A DNA stretch of 41,609 bases, taken from assembly GCA_004335635.1 (NCBI GenBank), contig QAXH01003882.1, forward strand, positions 1 through 41,609, read 5' to 3'. Within the stretch, counting starts at the first letter, position 1, and each line of letters opens with the position of its first letter. Below the pieces are notes generated by a model. The model searched no databases and had not been told where the DNA came from. It saw nothing but the letters and a program-made list of their open reading frames with translations. Source of the DNA: Chloromonas sp. AAM2. Taxonomy: Eukaryota > Chlorophyta > Chlorophyceae > Chlamydomonadales > Chlamydomonadaceae. Positions 1-10,027 of the stretch are shown here, piece by piece. The position numbers were made by a program, and so were the translations under genes.

Positions 1-123
1 CAGACGGGCAGACAGACACACAGCAGGCAGGCAGACGGGCAGGCAGACACACAGCAGGCGGACAGACGGGCAGACAGACACACAGCAGGCGGACAGACGG
101 GCAGGCAGACACACAGCAGGCAG
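1..123. repeat. 31-bp tandem repeat array, cut by the window edge
   Basis: Four consecutive copies of a 31-bp unit start at 1, 32, 63 and 94; the last is about one base short. Each unit begins CAGACGGGCAG and contains ACACACAGCAGG. Copies alternate between a GACAGAC and a GGCAGAC version in the middle, so the array may have grown by duplicating a 62-bp dimer. It starts at base 1 and therefore probably continues outside the window. No coding role is visible. Confidence 0.9.
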
Positions 124-483
124 ACATGTTCAATCAGAGGCTCTGTACTTGTAAACAGTGCCGACTCCACCTGACAGTCCTCAGTCTGCAAACATCCATT
201 CCACGAAATGCAAGCCGTTGTCCTTGGCAACAACTTGTACAAGGAAGCAAGTCATGCGGATGTTCTTGCCTTTCCTTGCTACGATTTCTCTTGATACTGA
301 CGCGCTGCAGGCTTCTTTCACTAAACACTATCTGTTTCTTAGGTACATTCTCGCTTTTCTGAACGTCAACAGCTTGTGAACTTGAATGGGATGTGTACGC
401 CCAGCCAAAGGGCTTTGTCAAACTGAGACCTGTTCTGTATGTACAACAGATCATCAAACCAAACAACCCACAGAGAATGAGAA

Positions 484-1656
484 CAGACAACCGCCACCCA
501 AGTAGCAGGTGGGCCCAAGAGGCAGCTCATCACAATGTCAGTAGAAGCATGCAAGCCAGCATGCTATATTCAGTTGGTTGACTGAGCTCAGCCGACTTGA
601 GCTGGGGTTAAGGGAATGGGAAAATCTCGCAGGCAAAATGCTGCCTACCCCACGTAGTGCGTAGTGTCCGAGTTCTTTGGATGGAGCCACAGTAGTACGT
701 CTCTCTCTCCAGAGAGATGTATATGACCAGTTAAGGTTAGAAGGGTAAACCTTCGCAGACCTTCCCCACACTGGTTATGCCTATGATGCCATATACTGAT
801 GATGATGTTAATGATGAAGATGATGTGATGACTGACCGTGGGTGTGTGGAAGACATGCACTTCATGGCCCGGCAGGTGGGCGGCAGACACGCACACATGC
901 ACCGCCTTTGACGCAGGATCTGTGACAGCACAGCACGAAGCAGCATGCATTTTCAATTGATATTTGATATTACAACTGAAACGACAGAAAGCCTGCAGGA
1001 TCTGTGACGTCACAACAGGGGCAGGCACATGTGGTCATTCAGCCAAACATCATATTTAACAAAGTAACAAAGCAGTGGCTGGAGCATCTGCCACTGTGTG
1101 TTTGTGGTTTGGCCCACAACAACTCACTGAGGGCGTGTGTGTGCATGACAGTGTATGTGCATGACACCAAAATAGCGCCTCACCAAGGTTGCCCAGTTGC
1201 AATAGTTTACTAGTTTTGTCTGTTGCAATAGTGCTTTTGTGTGTTCCACCACAGGCAACAGCAGCAACAGCAGATGCGGAATCCAAGCACGAGGCCTGGT
1301 TGCAATGTTCTTGTAAACTCCTGCCATGTTACATGTACTACCTGCCTGCCGTCCTGGTTACCATGATCGCAGTGTGTGCCTCACCTTGACTTTTGTTGAG
1401 CAAGGCCACGGGGTGGGGTTGCCAGGGAGTGGAGGAGCAACCTATAGGGGACGAACACATGCACACGCATGTGACACCCACACTACGTGGGGTAGGCAGC
1501 ATTTTGCCTGCGAGATTTTCCCATTCCCTGAACCCCAGCTCAACTCAGCTGAGCTTAGTAAACCAACTGAATATAGCATGCTGGCTTGCATGCTTCTACT
1601 GCCATTGTGATGAGCTGCCTCTTGGGCCCACCTGCTACTTGGATGGCGGTTGTCTG
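484..1656. mobile_element. Candidate non-autonomous element with ~175-bp terminal inverted repeats
   Basis: Bases 484-657 and 1482-1656 are near-identical inverted copies of each other. Both contain the stretch around CAGACAACCGCCA at the outer end and CACTACGTGGGGTAGGCAGC at the inner end, with only scattered substitutions. They enclose about 820 bp with no recognisable protein. Long inverted ends around a non-coding core suggest a foldback or MITE-like DNA transposon derivative. I saw no clear target-site duplication next to the outer ends, so the exact termini are uncertain. A simple inverted segmental duplication is the alternative. Confidence 0.6.
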
Positions 1657-3980
1657 GTCACCAACCGCTAACCGCCGCTCCTTCAACTGTGAACGCAAGG
1701 CCTTCAGCACTTGGCTGGTGGCTGCATGCGACGCTGACATGGACACGTAGACCAGGGTGGGTGAGCAGCCCCCCAGTGCATGCAGTAGGGCACCCAGGGC
1801 AGCCTGCATGCATCCACGTAGAACCATGTGCGTGTGTACATGCCATGATGGCTACGGCTGGCATGCACGGAAAGCAGGCGGCACCGGGTGGAAAGCATTC
1901 ACACTTCAGTATAACACCATGACTCCAACGCTGTATGTGTGCCTACACCCGATTCAATGCGTCCGATGCAAATAAGCTCCGCCTGCCGTTTTTGCAGTAG
2001 AAGGAGCATGTGATTGAGATTGCTGATTGCTTGTCGCATCATCAACAAACTGTCCCAAAACTGGCAAACATATTTTTTGGCTGTGCACTTCCACCCCACT
2101 CATTGCTGCGTGGCTCCATGTCAGGCTGCACGGCGATTCAAGTGCGTATGGGTTATTGATGCTGTGCAGTTAGTTGTGAGCCTTTGGTCAGGAATTGGTG
2201 TTCATGCTGCATGGCTGTTCGCTGCACTCACCCTTGCTGCTGCCGTTATATTCCCTGGCTCACGGCTATGCACCCACACGGCAGTGCTGGCCACTGTGCC
2301 TTGGGCCTGGGGCAGCTGCGACAGCAGCACGCCATAGCGACCCTCAGATGCCTGCATGGGCGGAAGGAAAGGATAAACTAGATGGCACAGGTCTGGGAGG
2401 AAGAGCTGTGAGGAAGCAGTAAGGTGCGCTGCTGAAGCGACTGTGTAACAACTTCAAAAAGATGCCACCCTGTGCATGCCCGATGCCTCTGGTCAGGACA
2501 CTGTGCCGCGCACTGTGCGGCAGTTGCTGTAGCTAAATGTTGATATGGGCAGACTGTTGCTCTACAATGGGCCATGGTCGTTCAAGTCAACCGGCTGACC
2601 TGGCTAGATAGGTGCAAATGTACTGAGCACCACACAGGAGTGAAGATTGTTCGAGCAAGCAACATGCTAGTGCGTCAATGCTGCCGTGCTATTACGCCTT
2701 GATCTTGATAGCATCGATGTTGCATGTGCCCACACCTGTGCTCCTGTTGATGCACCCTCAGCAGCACTGAAGAGCCTCTTGTGCAAGGCTGCTGTGCGCC
2801 TGGCGTGATGTCCACACACCAAAGCACCAGCGTGCTGCAACTTGAACACTGTAAGGGCCATCTAGTTCAGTTCAGAGTTCAGACCACCTGACACGGCCTC
2901 AGGTGGAGCAGCCCTCACTCATCCATGTCATCTGGACACGATGTTACATGAGCACGCCCTGGATTGATGTAGGGACTGCACTTGCTGTCCCAGACCGCCA
3001 TAACTGCTTTCCACGCGGTTAGTAACGCGCGTCTTTGGCCGCTTGGCCCCTACTGTCCGCTGCTTTACAGCCCTTGCAAGCTATCACCAGTATAGCTGGT
3101 GCGAAACTGGGCGTTGAACAGCGACGCCACGATTTGTCATTGCTGTGTATGGAGGTTGACCTGGCCAGTTGCCTCCTTGGTCACCGTCATCAACCACAAC
3201 TAACCACAGATATAGCACGTCAAGCGATAGCAATGTTTGGTCCGCCAGCCCTTGCGGCCTTTTGCCCACCAAGGCCTGTGTTCTGAGAACGCAAGAGAAC
3301 CTGGGGTCTGAGGAATTGATTCGAGTTCTAGAAAGGTCATATCACATGTCAGTCGGCCAATAGATTGAACAACCACGCATCCATGACTGGTGATTGGTAC
3401 TGGAGGCCCAACCGCCATCAAATGTGACTCTTTTCTTTTCCTGCAGGCCACTCAAGTGAACTTTTGACAAATCTCAGTCATCACTGAGACTGTCAGGCCT
3501 TCTGTATCACACTGTGGGCAGGTGTATGGGAATGTGTGGTACCACATGTATGGTCATTTTGGTTCTGCCTGCTTCATGGGGGGAGCTGCCTGTTTGGGGA
3601 TTGGAAACACTGTTGATGTGACTGGTGCCATGTAACACACCTGTAAGCAAGGCCAACTGGCGCTGTCTGTCAATGATCTCATCATTTGTGTGGACCAATG
3701 CTGCATCGCCTCAAGAAGTCCGACCAATGCACACCACGCTGACTGAGACTTAGTCTGGCGGCACATGTCATGCAGTGAGTCCATACAAATTCGGGGGTTG
3801 CCTCATGCTGCCTCATCAACGCCTGCCGTGAGTCCCTCCACACATTGGCTGATCTCAGTCTTGCACCTGACATGTTGCTCTGGTGTTGCACAACGTTCGG
3901 GTCGCCTCGGAAATTCTCGGAAGCTGCGCAGGCACCATGTGGATCTCAGCCTCATTGTGTCCGGCTGGTAGGATTCACTC
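1657..3980. other. No supportable gene
   Basis: Only short open frames with no family resemblance occur here on either strand. One copy of a dispersed motif (see 2051-2080) lies in this stretch. I see no RNA gene. Confidence 0.5.
2051..2080 (+). repeat. Dispersed TGTCCCARAACTGGCAAAC motif, copy A
   Basis: The sequence TGTCCCAAAACTGGCAAAC is followed by a T-rich run. Closely matching copies lie at 17962-17988 (+), 33230-33257 (inverted) and 33329-33356 (+). The conserved core next to a homopolymer looks like the terminus of a small transposon family; this copy appears to be solitary. Confidence 0.6.
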
Positions 3981-3984
3981 CACT

Positions 3985-4815
3985 GTGGGGCAGGGTCCCC
4001 ACATTCACACCTGAGTGATATGCCGGGGACCCTGCCCCACACCTGCTACCTGTCAGTCCCGACCTGCTGCCCTGTGGTGTCAGGTGCTTTGACGTATGTC
4101 AGCAGGATGTGGATTATGCAGCCGACTAGGGGCTGAGATGGGCAGTTTCTTGCTCTGAAGTACGATACTCATGGGTGGAAGCAGGGACCCTGCCCCACAC
4201 CAGGCCCTGACCCTCTGAGACTCGCCTGCAGAGCCATAATGCACGTCTAGCAGGCTGTGGCAGGGGCTGTGTGGTGCATGGTCCTTGGCACCAGAGTAAG
4301 GGCGATGGCAGGGACCCTGCACCACAGCAGGAAGCAACTTTGCCGGGTGGTATAGAATCCCCTGGCACTAGAGTGAGGGTGCTTTCTGCAGCGCACAGCA
4401 AATCCGGGCTGCAGGTGGGACGGTGTGGTGCCTTCATCCTTACTCTAGTGTCAGGGACCCTGCACCACAGCAGGAAGCACTTTTGCTGTGTAAATCAGGG
4501 TCCATGACACTAGAGTCAGGGTGCTTCCTGCCGCACACAGCTATCCGGGCTGAGAGTAAGGTTGCTTCCTGCTGTGCTGCAGGGTCCCCTGTTACTCTAG
4601 TGCCAGGGACCCTGCACCACACCCGTTCACATGCAGCTCGGATCTGCTGTTCTGTGAAGCGAGTGCCTCAATCAAATCACGCCTAGGTAGCTGTGGAGGG
4701 CCCCGTCCCACAGGTGGGGCCTGCTGTTGGCTGTGGTGCAGGGTCCCTTACTCTAGTGCCAGGGACCCTGCCCCACACCGTCCACCTGCAGCTCCGATCT
4801 GCTGTTCTGTTAATG
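3985..4815. repeat. Cluster of near-palindromic CAGGGACCCTG repeats
   Basis: About eight copies of CAGGGACCCTG or its complement CAGGGTCCC occur here (near 3988, 4022, 4183, 4311, 4451, 4580, 4601 and 4738-4775). They are commonly followed by CMCCACA and often preceded by ACTCTAGTG or its inverse CACTAGAGT. A longer block (AGCTCSGATCTGCTGTTCTGT) is duplicated at about 4633 and 4791. The copies point in both directions, so this looks like nested insertions or repeated rearrangement of one short element rather than a clean tandem satellite. Confidence 0.75.
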
Positions 4816-5056
4816 TAATCAGCTGCATCAACTGCATTCTTGTGGCTGTCTGTGGGTCTCACACTTACAACATCGGAACCTTCGCGACAATCCTACGCAA
4901 CAGCCCTAGTTGCTTGAACGAACGGAGATCATCGCACGGAACGTTGTTCCGCTGGGGAACGGAGGCAGCCAGGCGTTCTGCACCACAGCAACAAGAGTTT
5001 TCTCCCTCCTTTGCTTTCTTTGCTCTTTTCGTTCTGAGCTCCTGCTTGCTGCACAG

Positions 5057-6186
5057 TGCCCAGGCTGACACAAGATGTGTCTGAGCCGGCAGTGCGTTGC
5101 ATTGACGGTGGATGGTGACCTTGAGCTTGCTTTCGTGCTGTGCGCCTCATGTGAGCCATGTGCAACCACATGCCTCTGGTAGCCCTTGGGCCACAAATGA
5201 CCCATACTTCACTCCCATGCCTCCCACAGGTGCCCATGGCACCTCCTCCCTTTACTGGGCAGCTTCTGACAAGGTGCATATGGCTTTCTGATCACGGGCT
5301 GTGGCGTCATGGAAGGTAAGGGAGTGCATGTAGAGGTGGTGGTGGTGGTGCAATGGCGGCGGTGGTGGCGGTGGTGGTGGTGGTGGTGGTGATGACGTTT
5401 TCTGGTTGTGTCTGCAGCAGGTGGCCTGGTCACAGACCTTTGCAGTGGCCAGGCTATAGGCTGTGTGGTTACTGGTAGTGGTGGTGGTTGGTGGTGGGCG
5501 GGCGGGTGTCGTCCGGGTTGTTTGTGTGTGGGAGTTCATCTTGAAGCCCTGTGGACGGTGACAAAAGTGCGCAAATGCTGTAATGGAACACCAATCATGT
5601 TCTTTTGATGTTTAATAACACTTGTGCGCGCTGTGGTGACGTGGGCAGGCATCACGCACAGCACTGGGTATCATGTGTGGTGATTAAATACCACGCGTGT
5701 GGTGATTTCGATATCCACTGTGGGATGGCATTCCCTTCAGTCCCTGCAATCGCCTTGCACATCTACAAATGCCGGGCACATTGGGAATCGGTAGGCTGGC
5801 ATGAAATGTCAGTTGGCAGGCCCGCGGGTGGTTATGTCAGTCCTTGATTGGCACAGTGCATCCCCGCTGGTTGCGGTTCTTGATGCAGGGAGCTGATTAA
5901 GCTGGGGGCCGTCAACACAGAGCTGCTGCAAAGCAAGGAGATGCGGGCATTTTTAATGGCTGGCAGCTGGTCAGGCAGCACAGATGAACAGGCAGCCATA
6001 GTGCGGCTCATGGATGAGTATGGCATCAAGCCCGTCATGCCAGACGGCAGCGGGTACCCGATCAGCTGGGGCTGCAACCCGCACGGGCCTGGTGCTGCCT
6101 CCAGCACTGAGACTGCGGCCTGTGCTCAGCGCTTCTTGGAGACAAAGGAGAGGGTGAAGAGCGCACAGCCAGCCATGCTGCGCTAG
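5057..6186 (+). CDS. Unrecognised protein, two candidate 3' exons
   Basis: The better exon is 5889-6186: it follows a TGCAG acceptor, stays open for 99 codons and ends at TAG (6184-6186). Its protein reads ELIKLGAVNTELLQ, then a Gly/Ser stretch (AGSWSGSTDEQAA), then GYPISWGCNPHGPG, and ends in AQPAMLR. An upstream exon at 5057-5114 (GCACAG acceptor, ATG|GTGACC donor) joins it in phase across a 774-bp intron and gives RLTQDVSEPAVRCIDGG before it. The first exon with the start codon was not found. I recognise no family or catalytic motif. The reading rests on frame length and splice signals only, so it could be a real short gene or chance. Confidence 0.35.
5334..5395. repeat. GGT/GGC trinucleotide microsatellite
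   Basis: An interrupted run of GGTGGT and GGCGGT triplets. On the minus strand it produces a poly-His/Pro open frame, which is best explained by the repeat itself. It falls inside the proposed intron of the 5057-6186 candidate. Confidence 0.85.
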
Positions 6187-7183
6187 GGCTTGGCAGGGGT
6201 GCGCCGTTTTGTGGTGACTCATGCAGACACAGCAGCCAGCCACAAGCACCGCAGATACTTGGAGCGGTGCACAGTAATGCAGCGGCGTGCTGCATACACT
6301 GCACACCAGTGTATTATATACGTGGGACACATGGATGGTCATCACAGCCACAATGCACTGCAGCCGTGTGCAGTGCACACCTGCAGCTACAGATGGCATG
6401 CAATTAGGGTGTGTGTTGCTGCATTGGCAAACACCTGGGCCCAAGCACAACTGATTACATTTTCACCAGTATGGACCCAGGCTTTCTGGGATGCTGCATG
6501 CCTCAGAGGACCATGCTGTGTGGCACACTTTCATCCGGGCAAGTCTGCTGATGTACTGTTTGTGTCGTAGTGGTGGAACAGCCGGACTAAAGCTCATTCT
6601 TCATGCGTTAGAGTTCATTTTGTAGTGCCGCTGATGAGGGCGCTATTGCTGTCACAGAGCGGCAAATTAATGTATGTGTGTACTACACCAATGGTTTGAT
6701 GATGGTTGCGCGGGCTGTGTTGCAGTGCTCAGGCACTTGTCACAACAGTGGCTTGGGACTTGCCTTGCTGTCTATTTCTATTGCAGATGGTGGTATTTCA
6801 GCTTCTTGTTTTGGCGGTGGTGTTCGGTCTTTGCCCTCTGTTTGACCCTGCCAGTTCCTTCAGTTCTTTCCCAGTTGTTCAGTTCCCCACAACATCGCCA
6901 CAGGTGCTGTGACTGAGCGCAAGAATGCCCGAGTACAATGTGGCGCATGCCAAAACATGCTCGAGCATGTGAGCTGATCAGCGCTAACTTTGCTTGCTCA
7001 ACTTTGGCTCCAGGATACTTGCTACGTGGTACCAAACACTGTACACTGCTGTCATCATTAGCTTCCTGGCCACTGTAGTCAGTGTATATATCGAAGGCAT
7101 CGCCTAGTTTGGGCTCATGGGAACATCTCTAGGAAGGGAGTTCCATGAAGTGCTCAAACACAGGCAACACTTGATATATATAA

Positions 7184-7218
<35 letters not shown>

Positions 7219-7290
7219 CATTTGAGAACTCCATCAGTCAGTGGTGCTGGTTGACCCACGTTGTCACCATCATTGGGGCCCTTCGCACAA
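6187..7290. other. No supportable gene; AT microsatellite
   Basis: Only short, composition-driven open frames are present on either strand. A TA-rich microsatellite lies at about 7173-7220. Bases 7291-7295 carry the inverse of TGTAA and probably belong to the FKBP gene that ends at 7411. Confidence 0.5.
7173..7220. repeat. (TA)n microsatellite
   Basis: An almost uninterrupted TATATA tract with a few substitutions, in an otherwise GC-balanced region downstream of the FKBP gene. Confidence 0.9.
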
Positions 7291-7295
7291 TTACA
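7291..7295 (-). terminator. TGTAA poly(A) signal candidate for the FKBP gene
   Basis: TTACA on the plus strand is TGTAA on the minus strand, about 116 nt past the FKBP stop codon. TGTAA is the established near-upstream polyadenylation element of green algae; that this copy is used is an inference. Confidence 0.45.
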
Positions 7296-7410
7296 TTGAC
7301 CGTGAGAGCCGGCAAGTAACTGACAGGTTGGCTACACAGAGTATCTGTTAGACTGGGAGTCCAGGAGCCCAACTCGGGCACATCCCTGCTCTCACAAGCT
7401 GGTGCGTCCA

Positions 7411-9839
7411 TCACTCAATCTTGACCAGCTCCTGCAGTCACATGGCATCCACACGGCCATCTGGAAACTCTGCAAGTCAGCACACTGCACTGTACACACA
7501 TCTGTGTTAACCGCTGCGTTTGCTACAGCTGCAGTTGGATGCCTTTGGCAGTACATCAGAATTGCCAGTGGGGAATTGAGACGTGCTGCGTGGGTTGGGT
7601 AGCCTCCGGTGTGCACTAAGCGCGGACACGCAAGATCATGGGATGGAATGACCAGCAAGCGCATGCATGCATGTCTGTAGGCGCACCATGGCGCAAGATG
7701 CGCATGCACCTTTGCCAGGTTGTCAAAACAACCCCTAGTCACACAATTATTAAGTGTGCACAGTGTGCAAGTGCACGGTGACAAGTGCACGGTGTGCTAT
7801 CTTATCTGGGATTTACGCTTGTCTGGTGCGGCTGTGATGTAACATGAGCAGTTCCATGCCTGAATGGTGTGCATGTTCTTCATTCTGAATGCCAACATCA
7901 AACTCACCGTGTCGAAGACAAGGGTGGCACCGCCTGCAAGCACACACAGACATGGACGAGCACAGTTGATGGTCGCAGCAGATGATATATACCTGCGTGG
8001 ATTCCCCTTTGCCCTTGACTAGCAAGCATGTGCTCTAGCTACTGCAAAGATACAACAAAGAAAAGCCAAGAGACAGGCTTGAAAACAACAGACTACATAG
8101 CTGAGCCTTGCTTTGAGACGTGGGATGGTTCCACCCTCCCGACAATGCTCTGTTGTTCAATTGGTACAGCTTCTACGTGCGTCTGAGAACCTGGGAGCGA
8201 ATTCACGACCACTGTTGAATTGGTACAGTTACCCCTTGTGTCGCACACCTGGGATGGAGGCGCCAGCACCGCTGTCGCCATAGCCCAGGTGGGGAGGGAT
8301 CTGAACACACAGCAGGCATAGGTCAAGGTTAACCATTACTTCACATCAGGGAAGTCACGGGACAGGATGTGTACCTTGAAAATCAAAGTGAAGGAGGAGG
8401 TGCCCAAAGAAAACAAACCATCATGAGCCTGAGGTGAACCATGGCTGCCGCGAACAAGGGAATGCAAGGCATTGTCGCTGAGCTGCATTGAAGCAGGGTT
8501 TGACAAGGAATGGAACTGCGGTGGCGCAGGAAAGATGTTCAAGTCTTCAGAAGCAGGCAAAACTGCATAGCAGAGCTAGACCACAAGATCGATGGTTTAA
8601 CAAGGGAGCGGGACAGTGGGGCTGAACCCCTCTGAGGCCCAGGAGAATATGTCGCATGGTTGCCTCAGCCTACCACTCACCCTGAGCTTCCTCTTCTCGC
8701 CAACGCTGCACACAGCAACGACAACACAACGCGTCACTCGCTGAATTATGACAGCCAAACAAGAGGCGGGGTGTCGCCTTCTGCAGTGCTCACCGCTGTG
8801 TGCTGAGCAAAATGATGAGACTAGAAGACCGTCAAGCCTGGCAACTGCTGCTGCCATACTGCCAGGGCCGTGAACATAGCACAATGGTTGCAGCAGTTCA
8901 GGCGTGGCCTGGGTCCGTTGAAGAATTGCTGGGTTGTTGGACAATCATGGGTTGATTGGCCTTCTATCACACTGGCTGCTGTTTGTTGTCTCACCACATG
9001 CCCAAAATGCCCTGGTCCCAGCCCTTGATCACGCGACCCTCGCCCAGGGCAAAGGAGATGGGCTCGCCACGCTTAACACTGCGTGCACGCCAAAGACGTG
9101 CTTGCTCAGTCATAACCAGCATGGATGATGCGTAGCGGTGGGCGCAAGCAGTGGCTGGCTTGGTAATGAGCTGTATGCTGATTGGCGTGCTGAAGCGCTG
9201 GCTGCTTGCCCAGTCACAGTCAGCTTGAATAGTGCCCATAGCTGTGGCTGTAAGCAGTGGATGAATTTGTAATGAACTGTATGCCTCTCACAGCAAGCTG
9301 ACTATACAATCATCAACATCTTGCCTATGACAGCATGGCAGCCTGCTGTTCACATGACTCTTACCTGTTGTCAAACTCCGTGCCGTCTGTGAGCTTGCCC
9401 TGCAAACCCAGTTGGTGACATCGTTTGTACAGAGAAGTCCCGTGCTGACATGGAGACAGAAACATAGCAGGGAACTCACCACGTAGTGCACATGGACGGT
9501 GTCTCCGTTCTTGGCCTGACGTGTGCAGGTCTCGGGCTTGTACTTGACGCCAATCTGCAATATCAGCAGCTCATTTTCAGGCAGGAAAATGACGATGCTA
9601 TGAGAAGCAGCCATGAATCGCAATGCAGATGATCTGGGCGGGTAAGAGAGTTCAAATCGTCGCTGATCTGGCTTCCCAATAAGGTAGAGAAAACGAGAAC
9701 TCAGGCTTCCCATCCAAGTACGCCCGGTGCCCATCTATCATGAAGGGCTCACCTGCAGGGTGGTTACGGACCTGCTGTCCGCTGCGCTGGCAATGCAGGC
9801 CAGCGCGGCAAAGAGAACAACGGAAAGGATGCGAGCCAT
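7411..9839 (-). CDS. FKBP2: Secretory-pathway FKBP-type peptidyl-prolyl cis-trans isomerase
   Basis: Eight exons join in phase: 9839-9753, 9554-9480, 9399-9365, 9078-8995, 8705-8681, 8300-8249, 7933-7908 and 7431-7411, giving 134 residues. Residues 1-19 form a signal peptide (basic start, hydrophobic core, cleavage after ASA), so the protein should enter the ER. The rest is one FKBP domain beginning IGVKYKPETC, as in plant FKBP15 and animal FKBP2. Pocket residues of the family are present: Tyr in VHYVGKL, Phe-Asp in TEFDNS, Val-Ile-x-x-Trp in GRVIKGWDQG, Tyr in HLGYGD and Phe in LVFDTEL. It should catalyse prolyl isomerisation and bind FK506. It ends ELVKIE, without a KDEL-like ER-retention tail. 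The ATG at 9839 is chosen because the signal peptide starts there. The gene is divergent from the SWAP gene. Confidence 0.94.
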
Positions 9840-10027
9840 CTTCACCTTCAACAAGCGACGGTGGCAGTATTCAGAGGCTGAGCCTGACGAGCATGGCTCC
9901 GAGCAACTTGATGTCCAATGTTAAAAGGGTTGTCAACGGTCAACGGATCAGGCGTTGCCAAAAAAGCAATCACTTAGGTTGAAAGGCATCCCAATCTGTT
10001 TGTGTATGGTCTTTTGAATTTGCCACG
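9840..10027. promoter_or_regulatory. Shared 188-bp intergenic region between divergent FKBP and SWAP genes
   Basis: The start codons of the FKBP gene (minus) and the SWAP splicing-factor gene (plus) are only 188 bp apart, so both 5' untranslated regions and core promoters must fit here, or the transcripts overlap. No clear TATA box was seen. Confidence 0.6.

Noticed and set aside
4842..5084. Frame ending in a signal-peptide-like hydrophobic stretch (FAFFALFVLSSCLL)
   Set aside because: It has no ATG start and follows a pyrimidine-rich tract that better fits the acceptor before the candidate exon at 5057.
5209..5539. Poly-His and poly-Pro frames on the minus strand
   Set aside because: They are translations of the GGT/GGC microsatellite at 5334-5395.
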